Below, in pieces: positions 1-7,721 of a DNA stretch of 43,378 nt (positions are counted from its first letter, which is position 1; each line of letters starts with the position of its first letter). A program made the translations under genes and the position numbers. Source of the DNA: Streptomyces sp. NBC_01571 (lineage in GTDB: Bacteria; Actinomycetota; Actinomycetes; Streptomycetales; Streptomycetaceae); contig NZ_JAPEPZ010000008.1 of the NCBI RefSeq assembly GCF_026339875.1, positions 1 through 43,378 on the forward strand, given 5' to 3'. Under the pieces are notes generated by a model. It did not search any database and was not told where the DNA came from. It saw only the letters and a list, made by a program, of their open reading frames with translations.

Positions 1-180
1 CGACGCGACGCCGCTACGCGGCGTTCCGTTTCGCGCTCCGCGCTCTCCGGTGCTGGGGCACTCCGTGCCCCAGAGTGACGGGACCCGCTCCGCGGCTCCC
101 TGTGATCCCGCAAGCGGGATCACGAACTCAGCTGCTCCGCAGCCGAGTTGAGGCCCGCTGCGCGGGCGGCTGGTTGCAGG
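1..180. other. left telomere-like end
   Basis: The end is a run of short perfect palindromes with tiny loops. They include CGCCGC-tac-GCGGCG (10-24), GCGC-tcc-GCGC, GGGGCAC-tcc-GTGCCCC (56-72), GTGATCCCGC-aa-GCGGGATCAC (102-123), GCTGC-tcc-GCAGC and GCCCGC-tgc-GCGGGC. This architecture is known for Streptomyces linear replicon ends, where the 3' overhang folds and a terminal protein primes patching. The outer 60 bp resembles the reverse complement of the window's other end. The sequence is not the archetypal Streptomyces telomere that I know. Confidence 0.8.
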
Positions 181-606
181 AGGGAGGCCGGTCTCCCTCG
201 GGTGCGGGTACGGAGCGTGACGGAATCGGCTCCACCCCTACGGGATCACTCACGGCGTACGGGTTCCGCTTCCGACTGTGCGTCAAAATCGAGCCTGGAT
301 GAAATCTGGGCTCAGACCGCACCCCCTGAGAGGGCGTCAGCACCCTGTACACCCCCGCCCGTTCCTGCCCCATCTCCTCTCCCCACCCTGTACACCCCAT
401 CTGAGCTGCACAGATGCTGCCGCCCTGCCAACCGGCTACCTGTGTCCCGCTCCTGACGGGACCACTCCTGACGCTCCGTCAGGAGTGGAGTAACAGCAAC
501 AGACCCCCACCGAGCGAAATCCGTCCACCCGAAACACAAACCAGCCGTAAACACAAAGCACCCCCGGACGAAATACCGCCCGAGGGTGCTTTGGAGTGGC
601 CCGAAT
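181..606. other. subtelomeric noncoding stretch
   Basis: I see no convincing gene. It holds another telomere-style palindrome at 462-488 (12-bp arms around a ctc loop) and a 14-bp direct repeat ACCCTGTACACCCC at 342-355 and 385-398. A terminator follows at 555-592. The reading frames here are repetitive and mutually overlapping. Confidence 0.6.
555..592 (-). terminator. intrinsic terminator, copy 1
   Basis: Outer arms AAAGCACCC/GGGTGCTTT enclose an inner C/G-rich stem. Read on the minus strand, a T-rich run follows. It lies directly downstream of the minus-strand gene remnant ending at 607. A near-identical hairpin lies at 1067-1100. Confidence 0.75.
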
Positions 607-839
607 TTACGCCACCCGCTCCCGCTCCTTCTTCCGCCGATTAACAACCGTCGCGGATCGTCCGGCGAATTCTCTGATTCGGCGCTGTGTCCATTCCTGG
701 GTGAGGCCGTAGTCGATGCGGGCGTTCACCTGGGTGTCGGTGAGCAGCTCGGGCGTGCGGCCGGGGGCGCAGTCGGCCGGGATGCCGGGCAGGTCCCAGT
801 CCTTGACGGGGCCGGCGGGCCGCGCGGGCTGCTACGCAG
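607..839 (-). pseudogene. 3' remnant of an HTH-like plasmid gene
   Basis: The minus strand reads an open C-terminal segment containing DLPGIPADCAPG, LLTDTQVNARIDYGLTQ, EWTQRRIREFAGR and the basic tail NRRKKERERVA before a TAA stop. An in-frame TAG at about 839 and the lack of a start upstream show that the 5' part is gone. The same segment, DLPGLPADCAPG through WTQRRIGEFAGR, lies inside the intact gene at 35747-36523, so this is a truncated member of that family. WTQRRIREFAGR reads like a small helix-turn-helix, which is an inference. Confidence 0.65.
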
Positions 840-1066
840 CGTCGTGACCTGCGTGTACACCCATCGTGGGCGTGATCCTGGCCGTGTTGCGCACCGCTCC
901 GCAGGGCTCGCCGAGCCACTCCGTGCGGGAGGCCGGCCACCCGCCCGCCGGAGCCACGGCACCGCGCACGGGCACGTCCTGACGGCCCCTCAGCCGTCCG
1001 GCCCGAATTCGATCGGTCGCCCGGAACACCGTTGACAGCCTCCCGGGAATCCAGCCGTAAACACGA

Positions 1067-1100
1067 AACACCCCCGGACGAAATACCGCCCGAGGGTGTT
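1067..1100 (-). terminator. intrinsic terminator, copy 2
   Basis: AACACCC/GGGTGTT arms with the same inner sequence as the hairpin at 555-592. The flanking CCAGCCGTAAACAC is shared, so a roughly 110-bp block (terminator plus gene end) is duplicated in tandem about 510 bp apart. Confidence 0.7.
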
Positions 1101-1116
1101 CCACCGAACTCCCGAT

Positions 1117-1167
1117 TTACGCGGCCCGCTCCCGCTCCTTCTTCCGCCGATTAACGACCGTCGCGGG
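1117..1167 (-). pseudogene. second copy of the same 3' gene end
   Basis: The minus strand encodes only the last 16 or so codons (ATVVNRRKKERERAA, then TAA) of the gene family whose longer remnant ends at 607. Sequence upstream is unrelated, so this is a second truncation sharing the terminator. Confidence 0.6.
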
Positions 1168-1218
1168 TCAGGCGGCGGTTCGGCGGTCGAGGGTGCCCGG
1201 CGACCGCGTGAGCGCGTG

Positions 1219-1854
1219 TCAGCCGCAGGTAGGGCAGGGCGGGCAGGGCTTGACGGTGACGTCGTCGATGACGGGCCCCCAGGCGCTGTTGGGCGTGGTA
1301 CTGGCGAAGGACAGCGTCGTGGAGGTACCGGTGGCTACGAAGGTCACCTGCCGGTTGATGTAGCCCATGTTGGTGCGGGTCTTGCCGGTGACGTCGAAGG
1401 AGAAGTTCTGGACGTCCTGGCCGTCGATGCGGACTTGGCCCGTCTTCACGGTCGGCGGACCACCGAAGTTGCCGGCGAGCGCGTACGTCACGGTGTACTG
1501 GGTGCCCGGAACGGTGGTGAACGTCTGGGACACCGATCCGGGGTTGTTTCCGTTGAGGTCCAGGGACTGGTCGCCTTCGGCCGCCTGCCAGTACCCCGCA
1601 CCGATCAGGTCCGCCGTCCCGCTGGTGACCTGCCAGGGGCCGATCGTTTGCCCTGCCGTGAAGGTCTGAAAAGTTGCCGGGGGGACGGTGGGCGTCTCGA
1701 AGCTGCCGTCGTCGAAGCGGCTGAACGCCAGGGAGGACGCGGCGAGTCCGTGTGTCGCGATGGGGCCCTTCGCCGGAGCGGCGACCGCTGCGCCAGCCCC
1801 AGCTAGAAGGACAGACACCGCAGCAGCGACGAGAGAGACGCGGGGTGCGAACAT
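1219..1854 (-). CDS. secreted choice-of-anchor C-like protein
   Basis: The product is 211 aa from the ATG at 1854, chosen because GGAAAGG sits 7 nt upstream; a start 9 codons earlier falls inside a hairpin and is unlikely. Residues 1-26 form a Sec-type signal peptide with a hydrophobic core (AAAVSVLLAGAGAAVAA). The rest resembles the DUF642/choice-of-anchor C carbohydrate-binding-like fold: FDDGSFETP at the start, then GPWQVTSG, YWQAAEGDQSLDLNG, VSQTFTTVPGTQYTV and a final VIDDVTV strand. The C-terminus CPPCPTCG is a short cysteine cluster that could be lipid-, metal- or disulfide-linked. It stands alone on the minus strand beside the subtelomere and probably acts outside the cell; its ligand is unknown. 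Confidence 0.8.
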   Translation of the reverse strand: MFAPRVSLVAAAVSVLLAGAGAAVAAPAKGPIATHGLAASSLAFSRFDDGSFETPTVPPATFQTFTAGQTIGPWQVTSGTADLIGAGYWQAAEGDQSLDLNGNNPGSVSQTFTTVPGTQYTVTYALAGNFGGPPTVKTGQVRIDGQDVQNFSFDVTGKTRTNMGYINRQVTFVATGTSTTLSFASTTPNSAWGPVIDDVTVKPCPPCPTCG

Positions 1855-1866
1855 GGTTGGCCTTTC

Positions 1867-1909
1867 CTTGATCGTCGGCACATGCCTAGATCATGTGCCG
1901 ACGATCAAG
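1867..1909. promoter_or_regulatory. 18-bp perfect stem-loop before the secreted-protein gene
   Basis: Arms CTTGATCGTCGGCACATG (1867-1884) and its exact complement (1892-1909) flank a 7-nt loop. In the minus-strand transcript the stem ends right before the ribosome binding site GGAAAGG, so it would shape the mRNA leader. It could also be an operator for a dimeric regulator. Confidence 0.75.
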
Positions 1910-2125
1910 TTAGGGAGCTGCACGCTGGTCATGTAACCGCTAAAGGAGGGACATGCTCCATACCCGGTTGCTCCTTCAGCGCTCCCCGCGTCCCACCCGC
2001 GCCCTCCCACCCTCTTCTTCCAGACCGGGGCGGTCGTGGAGTGCTCTGAGGGGGATGTCAGCACCACGACCACGCTCCACGGGTGCCCTGAACAGGGGTG
2101 ATGGGGAAGCCCGCTACCAGGCCGC

Positions 2126-2198
2126 GCAACCTCCACCGCAACCTCTACCGCAACCCCTTGGCGCAACGTCTACCGCAACACCCGGCGCAACAGCGCCG
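2126..2198. repeat. 12-bp tandem array A (six GCAAC units)
   Basis: GCAAC starts at 2126, 2138, 2150, 2163, 2175 and 2187, a near-constant 12-bp period. The consensus is close to GCAACCTCTACC. Confidence 0.75.
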
Positions 2199-2458
2199 AT
2201 CGGCACCGCCCCACTGTCCCCTGCTCCACCGCCCGGACGCTCCAGCGGCCGGGCAGCGCGGAGGCAGCGCCGACGCGCAACACACCTCCAGAGCGCCCGA
2301 TCCCCCGCCGCGCCGACCTCAGCCCCAGCCCCGCCCCCACTCCCCTTCTTCCTGATCGTGGGCGGCTGAGGGAGGCTCCAGGGGGGATGTCAGACCCCCG
2401 ACCACGCCCAAAACCGCGTGGTGACCAGCGGCAACGCGCAGCATCCCGGAAGTCTCGC

Positions 2459-2518
2459 GCAAGAGATGTCGCAAGAGAAGGCGCAAGAGATCGTGCAGGA
2501 GATGCCGCAAGAGATGTT
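2459..2518. repeat. 12-bp tandem array B (five GCAAGAGATGNN units)
   Basis: Five contiguous 12-bp units begin at 2459, 2471, 2483, 2495 and 2507. The consensus is GCAAGAGATGTC. The array ends 190 bp before the parA-like start. Confidence 0.85.
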
Positions 2519-2707
2519 GCCGGGCCGGGCGTTGCACGGTGTTCAGCCGCGGCGGGACCACCAGCGCCGCCGCTCGCCTTGCTCCTGGCCGTTGTTGTGG
2601 CCGGCGGATGCCGTCTCCGGCGCGGCCGGGTCGTCGGGACGGCCGGGCCGTGCAAATGCTGCGCGGACACCACCACGGCCGCTACCGGGGTCCGTAGGGT
2701 GGCGCGC

Positions 2708-3385
2708 ATGCTGATTGCCAGCCTGAAGCCCAGGACGATGGGCGGTACGACGAACACGGGGCTCTTGGCCTATGCCCTGGCGCGGGCTGGCCACCCCGTG
2801 ACCTGCTACGACGCTGACGAGTCGCTGCAACTGTCGGCGTGGGCACGGGACGCCGGCGACTTCCCGTGCCAGGTGCACGAGGCGGACACCCCGGCGTTCG
2901 CCGAGGTCGTCTACCCGGAGATGGACCACGAGCGGGTGAACCTGGTGGATGCCGGGCACGCCGAGAACCACCCTGACGTGGTGGACTCGATACTGGAAGT
3001 GGTCGATCTTGTGATCCTGACGCTGTCGCCCACGCAGCCGGACTACGACCGGCTGGTCAAGCCCGAGCGGGGGACGCCGCTTGCCAAGGTGATCAAGCGG
3101 TCCGCCGCGCTGCGCGAGAGCGGGCAGCCGCCGGCGACCTACGTGCTGCTGAACCGCTGCCAGGCCGGGGCGGCCAGCCCGAAGAAGTACGCGGACCTGC
3201 TGACGAACGGCGGCGAGGACGGCACCGCCCCGCGCTGGACGGTCCTGTCCACCCAGATCCCGAGGCGGGAAGGCATCGCGTCCGCGGTCGGCTTCCCCTG
3301 TGACAAGCCTGAGCGGAAGAAGCCGTACGACGCGCTCGTCACCGAGCTGACGAGGCTCGGGCACCTGCCCGAGGCGAGGCGGTGA
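2708..3385 (+). CDS. ParA/MinD-like ATPase, partition locus 1
   Basis: The product is 225 aa from the ATG at 2708, with AGGGTGG upstream. The N-terminus MLIASLKPRTMGGTTNTGLLAYALARAGHPVTCYDAD follows the ParA/MinD layout: a strand, a deviant P-loop (KPRTMGGTT in place of KGGVGKST), a helix, then a YDAD strand. Later come VNLVDAGHAEN in the Walker B/switch II position, DLVILTLSPTQPDYDRL (typical ParA strand 5) and YVLLNRCQAG in the guanine-specificity-like position. The missing GK in the P-loop is unusual and questions normal ATP hydrolysis. It overlaps the next gene by 4 bp (GTGA). Its place beside tandem repeats supports plasmid segregation. Confidence 0.8.
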   Translation: MLIASLKPRTMGGTTNTGLLAYALARAGHPVTCYDADESLQLSAWARDAGDFPCQVHEADTPAFAEVVYPEMDHERVNLVDAGHAENHPDVVDSILEVVDLVILTLSPTQPDYDRLVKPERGTPLAKVIKRSAALRESGQPPATYVLLNRCQAGAASPKKYADLLTNGGEDGTAPRWTVLSTQIPRREGIASAVGFPCDKPERKKPYDALVTELTRLGHLPEARR

Positions 3386-4269
3386 GCATGGCCGACGACA
3401 AGGCACTCGGTCGGCGCGACCGGGCACGTGCCTTCGTCCCCGAGCTGATCCCCGAACCCCAGGACCTCGAGCGCACCGGACCGCTGGACGCGCGGGAGCG
3501 GCGGGACCTGGAACGGATCCACGCCGCCCGCGACCACCACCAGGCCGCGAAGTGGATGCGGGGCAAGGCCCTGGATGCCGCGTTCCGCCGGCGCCTTTTC
3601 CGGGGTGAGGACGGGCAACGCACGCGCCAGCAGTACCTCGATGACGAGTGGGACGGCATCAGCGAGTCCGCCGCCTACCGCGAGATCGGCGAGTGGCCGC
3701 TGGCCAAGGCAATTACCGACGTCTTGGAGCGTCCGGCCCCGGACTCCCACGTCCGCGCCCTGGTCGACGTCGCCGACAAGCAGGGCCACGAGGCGGTGGC
3801 CCGCTGGTACGCCGAGCTGCGCCGCCACGGCCAGCAGGCCGGGCGCCGGGTCACCGCGGAGGTGGTGGCCAACCTCGCCGACTTCCTGCGCGAGGGAACC
3901 GAGCCGGAGCGCCTGGAGGCGCTGTTCGTTCCCCGCCAGCTCCCGCCCGCCCGCAAGCCCGCCCCGGCCAAGCGCGCCAAGCGCGGGACCGGTGAGGCGG
4001 TTACGGGCACGGGCGTCGCCCACGGCCAGGAGCAGCCCGGCGGCTCATTCCCAAATTTGGGAATGAGCGCCGACGGTGACGGCACCGGCCCGGCCGGGGA
4101 GGCGGGGCGGTGGGTGCTGAGCGCGGAACACGTCGCCCGGCTCAGCGCCTGGATCGCGGACGGAGCGAGCACGGCCGGGATCAACCCCGACCACGCAGCC
4201 GAACTCCTTCTGCAGGCGCTCACCGATGACACCTTCCAGCGCTGGATCGGCACCCGCGCCTGGACGTAG
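3382..4269 (+). CDS. ParB-like partner of the ParA-like ATPase
   Basis: The product is 295 aa from a GTG overlapping the parA-like stop (GTGA), with an ATG two codons later as the alternative. I recognise no classical ParB nuclease fold. The protein is charged and helical. Residues about 75-110 (QYLDDEWDGISESAAYREIGEWPLAKAI) could form a helix-turn-helix, residues 115-175 are helical with an ADKQGHEAVARWYAELRRHG repeat-like stretch, and a basic linker (PARKPAPAKRAKRGTG) joins a C-terminal helical segment. Translational coupling to the ATPase implies a DNA-binding adaptor that loads on the nearby repeats; this is inference. Confidence 0.65.
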   Translation: MSMADDKALGRRDRARAFVPELIPEPQDLERTGPLDARERRDLERIHAARDHHQAAKWMRGKALDAAFRRRLFRGEDGQRTRQQYLDDEWDGISESAAYREIGEWPLAKAITDVLERPAPDSHVRALVDVADKQGHEAVARWYAELRRHGQQAGRRVTAEVVANLADFLREGTEPERLEALFVPRQLPPARKPAPAKRAKRGTGEAVTGTGVAHGQEQPGGSFPNLGMSADGDGTGPAGEAGRWVLSAEHVARLSAWIADGASTAGINPDHAAELLLQALTDDTFQRWIGTRAWT

Positions 4270-4300
4270 CGCACGGCGTGTCCACCGCGCTGAACTGCCG

Positions 4301-4354
4301 TGGTCGGGGCTGTGGTCGGGGTCCTGGTGCTCATGGTCGGGGCCGTGGTCGGGG
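4301..4354. repeat. four TGGTCGGGG repeats after partition locus 1
   Basis: TGGTCGGGG occurs at 4301, 4313, 4334 and 4346, spaced 12, 21 and 12 bp. The pairs read GTGGTCGGGGC(T/C). They lie directly after the partner gene and before a long terminator, so they may be binding sites rather than chance GC-rich sequence. Confidence 0.55.
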
Positions 4355-4378
4355 TGGGTGCAAGCCTGGTCGGCACAC

Positions 4379-4430
4379 AGACGGCGAGCGGGGCGGCACC
4401 CGGTGGTGGGTGCCGCCCCGCTCGCCGTCT
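4379..4430. terminator. 23-bp-stem bidirectional terminator
   Basis: Perfect 23-bp arms (4379-4401 and 4408-4430) around a GGTGGT loop, with a short T run after. It separates the plus-strand partition genes from the minus-strand gene ending at 4440, so it can stop transcription from both sides. Confidence 0.9.
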
Positions 4431-4439
4431 TCCTGTGCG

Positions 4440-6350
4440 TCAGCGCCAGCTCTGCGGCGCGTACGCGGTCATCGGGTCGTATCCGCCGTCCAGCAGCTCC
4501 GCCGCTTCCTGGCGCAGTTCCCCGGCCGTGGTCCGGGCGGCGCCCACGGCCGTCTCGATGTCCCTGAGCGAGACCACGTCGACGTTCTTCGCGTTCCCGC
4601 CGGCCGCGACGATGAGGCGGGCGACCCGGCGGACCTTGATCTCACGGGGGTTCAGCCCGGCCCAGGCGTCGGCCGTGGCCGCCTCCGCCTCCATCACTGC
4701 GATCCGGCGCCGCAACTCAACTGCCCGCAGCCGGTCCGCCTCCGCGTCGGCGGTCGCTCGCTCCGCCTCCGCCGTCACCGCCAGCTTGCGGCGGTGCTGC
4801 TCCGCCGCCTCCGCCTCCGAGCGTTCGGCCTCCGCCTTCAGCCGCTCGGCTTCCGCGAGTTCCTCGGCCGCCTTCCGCATCGCCTCGGCCTCCCGGTGGC
4901 GGGCCTCGGCCGCTTCCGCCGACTCCTCGGCCTGCTCCACCGCCAGTGCCTTGCGCTCCGCCTGCTGCCGCGCCTGCTCCGCCAGCACCCGGGCGGTCTC
5001 CGCCTGCCCGGCCGCCTCGTGTGTGCGGACACTCGCCAGATGGCCGGCCGCCGCTTCGTCGGCCTCCCGGTTGAGCGCGGCGATCCGGGCGCGGCTGGCC
5101 TCCTCGCGCTCCCGCTCCGCCCGCAGCCGCTCGCGCTCCGCCTCCTCGCGCTGCTGCTCCGCCCGCAGCCGCTGACGCTCCGCCTTCCGCGCGGCGCGCT
5201 CCTCCTCCTGCCGCTCGCGCTCCTCCTGCTGGCGCTCCCACTCCTCCGGCAGGGCTAGCGCCTGCTCCACGGTGAACCCGCGCGGGGCCATCGTCATGGG
5301 CAGCTTCTGGATGTCACTCGCCCTGGACAGGTCGCCGCCGAGCTTCTGCTTCAGCATCGTGGTGTAGCCGTGCAGGTCCTGCTCCCGCTTGACCATCTCC
5401 GCGTAGCTGGTGACCGACGCCAGCCGCATACGCCGGTACAGCCGCCCGGTGGTGACCGGGGCCAGGACCCAGCGGTGAGCCGGGATACGGTCCGGCCGGG
5501 TCCGCTGCGCGCGTGTGGTGACCCTCAGCCAGTGCCGCAGCGCCCCGACGCCCAGGACGAACAGGAACGGCATCACGCCGTGCATCAGGGCCTTCATCGG
5601 CTCAGCGGCCAGGCCCTCCAGCACGCCCATGCCGCTGGGCAGAGCAGCCGCCGTGTTCAGCACGATCGTCACGGCGGTCATCAGGTGCGCGGACGGCAGC
5701 AGCGACCGCTTCGGCCGCCCGGCGCGGATCAGGACCAGGTCCATGGCCAGCAGGCCGATGATGGACACGTCGATGCCCACCGGGAACGCCCACGACAGCC
5801 AGCCGAACCCGCTGTCGCGGGCGAAGTCCTCCAGCGTCCGGTAGGAGACCGCGAACCCGATCAGGCCGACGATGGGCAGGGCCACACAGGCCACCGCGAG
5901 CAGCGCCTTGCCCACCCACCGCGCCTCGGCATCGGCCTCCCCGGCCGGGGCCACGGTCTCCCCCTCCCCTTCAACGGCCGGGGCCGGGACACTCCCCGCA
6001 GCAGCCTTGCCCAGCCGCCCCCGGCCACCCTCGCGGGGCGCGGGCGGAGCCGTCTCGGGTACAACCGGAGCGCCCAGGGTGGCCGCCGGAGCGGTCGCGG
6101 CCGCGACCGGAGCGGCCCCGGCCGCGGTCACCCCGCCCGGCCGGCTGTGTTCCTCCATCACCGTCGTTCGCATCCCGGCAGTCTGCGCCCCGGCCGTCGG
6201 CGCCGGAGCACCGGCCCGCGTGACCGGAGCGGTAACCGGCGCTCCCGGAGCGGACGCGGCACCGTCCGGAGCGTGGCGGGGGCGGTCGTGGGCGGGCGGG
6301 TCGTCAAGGGTGCGGGGGCGGGAGTGCGGGTAGGTTGCGTGCTGCGTCAC
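4440..6350 (-). CDS. DUF2637 membrane protein with long coiled coil
   Basis: The product is 636 aa from a GTG preceded by GGAGGA. Residues 1-145 are low-complexity Ala/Pro/Gly. A four-helix membrane domain follows (about 150-290: LLAVACVALPIVGLIGFAVSYRTL; FGWLSWAFPVGIDVSIIGLLAMDLVLI; HLMTAVTIVLNTAAALP; GVMPFLFVLGVGALRHWL), matching the DUF2637/Spd-type proteins of Streptomyces plasmids and integrative elements. Residues about 385-540 form an extended Glu/Arg/Ala coiled coil rich in EERERQEEERAARKAERQ-type heptads. The C-terminal 90 aa include a small wHTH-like segment (GLNPREIKVRRVARLIVAAGG). It is last in transfer module 1 and probably sits in the membrane during intramycelial plasmid spread, known for Spd proteins in general. 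Confidence 0.8.
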   Translation of the reverse strand: MTQHATYPHSRPRTLDDPPAHDRPRHAPDGAASAPGAPVTAPVTRAGAPAPTAGAQTAGMRTTVMEEHSRPGGVTAAGAAPVAAATAPAATLGAPVVPETAPPAPREGGRGRLGKAAAGSVPAPAVEGEGETVAPAGEADAEARWVGKALLAVACVALPIVGLIGFAVSYRTLEDFARDSGFGWLSWAFPVGIDVSIIGLLAMDLVLIRAGRPKRSLLPSAHLMTAVTIVLNTAAALPSGMGVLEGLAAEPMKALMHGVMPFLFVLGVGALRHWLRVTTRAQRTRPDRIPAHRWVLAPVTTGRLYRRMRLASVTSYAEMVKREQDLHGYTTMLKQKLGGDLSRASDIQKLPMTMAPRGFTVEQALALPEEWERQQEERERQEEERAARKAERQRLRAEQQREEAERERLRAEREREEASRARIAALNREADEAAAGHLASVRTHEAAGQAETARVLAEQARQQAERKALAVEQAEESAEAAEARHREAEAMRKAAEELAEAERLKAEAERSEAEAAEQHRRKLAVTAEAERATADAEADRLRAVELRRRIAVMEAEAATADAWAGLNPREIKVRRVARLIVAAGGNAKNVDVVSLRDIETAVGAARTTAGELRQEAAELLDGGYDPMTAYAPQSWR

Positions 6351-6437
6351 GGGGTCCTCCGTGTCGTGGGTTGGGACCGCTGTTGCTGCCGCGGTCGTGG
6401 CCGGCCGGGCCGGGAGAGCTGAACTCCCGGCCCGGCG

Positions 6438-6788
6438 TCATCGGTCAAGCAAGTAGTAGGGAAAGGGCCGGTCCTCGATCCGGACACCGAAGGTCTTGAT
6501 CCAGTGCCAGTGGAAAGGGAACTTCGGTGCGCCCAGGGTGCGGAGCGCGACGCTGCGGTGATGTCCGTCGGAGACGTACACGTCGCCGTATCGGTCGCTG
6601 ATGCCGAGAAGGATCGGCACGCGCAGACCCTGGCGGGGGATCGACTCCAGGAGATCGGCCAGGATGGCAGCGTCCTTCTCGCGTCGCTCGAACCTGCGGT
6701 GAGCCTCAGCCCAGCGCCCATATTCGGTGGGGCGGATCGCGTCGTCGCGCAGCAGCGCGGTCGGCATCCATCCCTGGTAGCGGCCCAT
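6438..6788 (-). CDS. ParB-N-like (DGHHR) small protein
   Basis: The product is 116 aa from the ATG at 6788, preceded by AGGTGAGG; a GTG at 6800 that overlaps the upstream stop is an alternative start. The segment RVPILLGISDRYGDVYVSDGHHRSVALRTLG matches the core of the ParB/Srx nuclease-like fold, in which an (D/E)GHHR motif binds nucleotide. The upstream helix (AAILADLLESIPRQG) fits the same fold. The protein lacks an HTH and a dimer domain, so it is a minimal ParB-N module. It lies between SpdD-like and DUF2637 membrane proteins of the transfer operon. A role in DNA processing or NTP-switch control is possible but unproven. Confidence 0.7.
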   Translation of the reverse strand: MGRYQGWMPTALLRDDAIRPTEYGRWAEAHRRFERREKDAAILADLLESIPRQGLRVPILLGISDRYGDVYVSDGHHRSVALRTLGAPKFPFHWHWIKTFGVRIEDRPFPYYLLDR

Positions 6789-6796
6789 CGCGGCCC

Positions 6797-7312
6797 TCAC
6801 CTGCCGTTCTTCGTCGTCGTCTTGCCCCACCACTTGGCGTGGTTGTGGGTGATGTACGTGTCGCCGCCGCGCACGGCGCGGCGCCCGCCGCTGGTTCCGG
6901 CGATGACGGCGGCGAGGCAGACCGCCCACAGCAGGCCGCTGCTCGTGATGGCGGCGAGCGGGGCCAGGACTTGGCCCAGGCCGTAGCCGACGCCGGCCGC
7001 CGCCGCCCCGGTGCCGACCCCGGCCGCAAGCACGAGCTGGGCGCGCGAGTCGATGAGGGGCTGCGGGGACAGGTCGCGCGGCTGCGTGGCGGGCACGGCG
7101 GCGATCAGAGCGTCGGCCTGCGAGCGCAGGACGGGCACCATCCGGCCGTAGGCGTCCGGCACGTACACCACGGCTTCCGTGGTGCGGCGCTCGCCGTACA
7201 GCTCCACCGGACCGCTCAGCGGCGCCTGGAGGGGCGCGGCGAGGGGGTTCTCGTAGGACTGGGGGAGCGGGCTGGCCGGGGTGTAGGGGCGGGGTTCGAG
7301 GGAGTGGGACAC
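6797..7312 (-). CDS. SpdD-like membrane protein of transfer module 1
   Basis: The product is 171 aa. The N-terminal 45 residues are proline-rich. Residues about 45-85 contain TTEAVVYVPDAYGRMVPVLRSQ, the stretch I associate with SpdD-like plasmid proteins of Streptomyces. Two hydrophobic, glycine/alanine-rich segments (LVLAAGVGTGAAAAGVGYGLG and GLLWAVCLAAVIAGTSGG, about 105-150) should span the membrane. The basic tail HNHAKWWGKTTTKNGR would face the cytoplasm. The next gene starts within or just after its stop. By analogy with spd genes it should help plasmid spread between hyphal compartments; no biochemical role is readable from the sequence. Confidence 0.7.
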   Translation of the reverse strand: MSHSLEPRPYTPASPLPQSYENPLAAPLQAPLSGPVELYGERRTTEAVVYVPDAYGRMVPVLRSQADALIAAVPATQPRDLSPQPLIDSRAQLVLAAGVGTGAAAAGVGYGLGQVLAPLAAITSSGLLWAVCLAAVIAGTSGGRRAVRGGDTYITHNHAKWWGKTTTKNGR

Positions 7313-7337
7313 GCTCTGTGCCTCCTTCCTGTCCGGA

Positions 7338-7706
7338 TCAGGCGGGGTGTCGGTGGGAGTGGAGGATCGTGTAGGAGCCGTGGGCGTCGCGCTGGAGGAA
7401 CCCGGACTCGGTCAGGCGCTTGAACTCGCCCTGAAGCCACGGGCGCGAGAGGCCGTGCTCCTCGGCCCAGGCGGTGAAGTCCCTCGGCTGGACGAGCGTC
7501 TCGCCGGCTTCCGCGCGCTCGCACAGTTCGGCGCGCAGGAGCAGGCGCCTCTCGTTCAGGGCAGGCCTGGTGTCGTCCTGGCGGGGCGTCGGCACCGCCA
7601 GGACGGCGGGGCCGGTCCACTCGATCAGGGCCGCGATGATGCGGCGGGCGCTGTCGTCGTCGGTGGCCTCACAGACCAGGGCGACGACGGTACGGAAGTC
7701 GGTCAC
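7338..7706 (-). CDS. stand-alone winged-helix protein, paralogue of the translocase tail
   Basis: The product is 122 aa from the GTG at 7706 (GAGGAAAG upstream). Its last 35 residues (RPWLQGEFKRLTESGFLQRD, then HGSYTILHS) align almost position by position with the C-terminus of the TraB-like translocase encoded just upstream (RPWMQGELKRLADLGVIRRD, then HGDYTILQS). The preceding 70 residues also follow its layout (ELCERAEAGETLVQPRDFTAWAEEHG against ELDGWVQQGRLEFEPADLIPATVAAG). In FtsK/TraB proteins this winged helix (gamma domain) recognises the loading site on DNA. This is therefore a motorless copy that could compete at the transfer site or act as a repressor. It has its own upstream intergenic region. 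Confidence 0.8.
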   Translation of the reverse strand: MTDFRTVVALVCEATDDDSARRIIAALIEWTGPAVLAVPTPRQDDTRPALNERRLLLRAELCERAEAGETLVQPRDFTAWAEEHGLSRPWLQGEFKRLTESGFLQRDAHGSYTILHSHRHPA

Positions 7707-7721
7707 GAGCAACTTTCCTCA

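Larger units (their letters stand above)
1910..2707. repeat. repeat-rich region upstream of parA-like gene
   Basis: No gene is supported here. The stretch holds two tandem arrays of 12-bp units (2126-2198 and 2459-2518) and a loosely repeated block around GGGGGATGTCAG at 2048-2075 and 2380-2408. Such arrays next to a parA gene are typical of centromere (parS-like) regions, an inference from position. Confidence 0.6.

Noticed and set aside
641..940. A minus-strand protein of 99 codons near the left end
   Set aside because: The true frame in this place is the neighbouring one, which matches DLPGLPADCAPG and WTQRRIGEFAGR of the gene at 35747. This frame is a shadow of that remnant.
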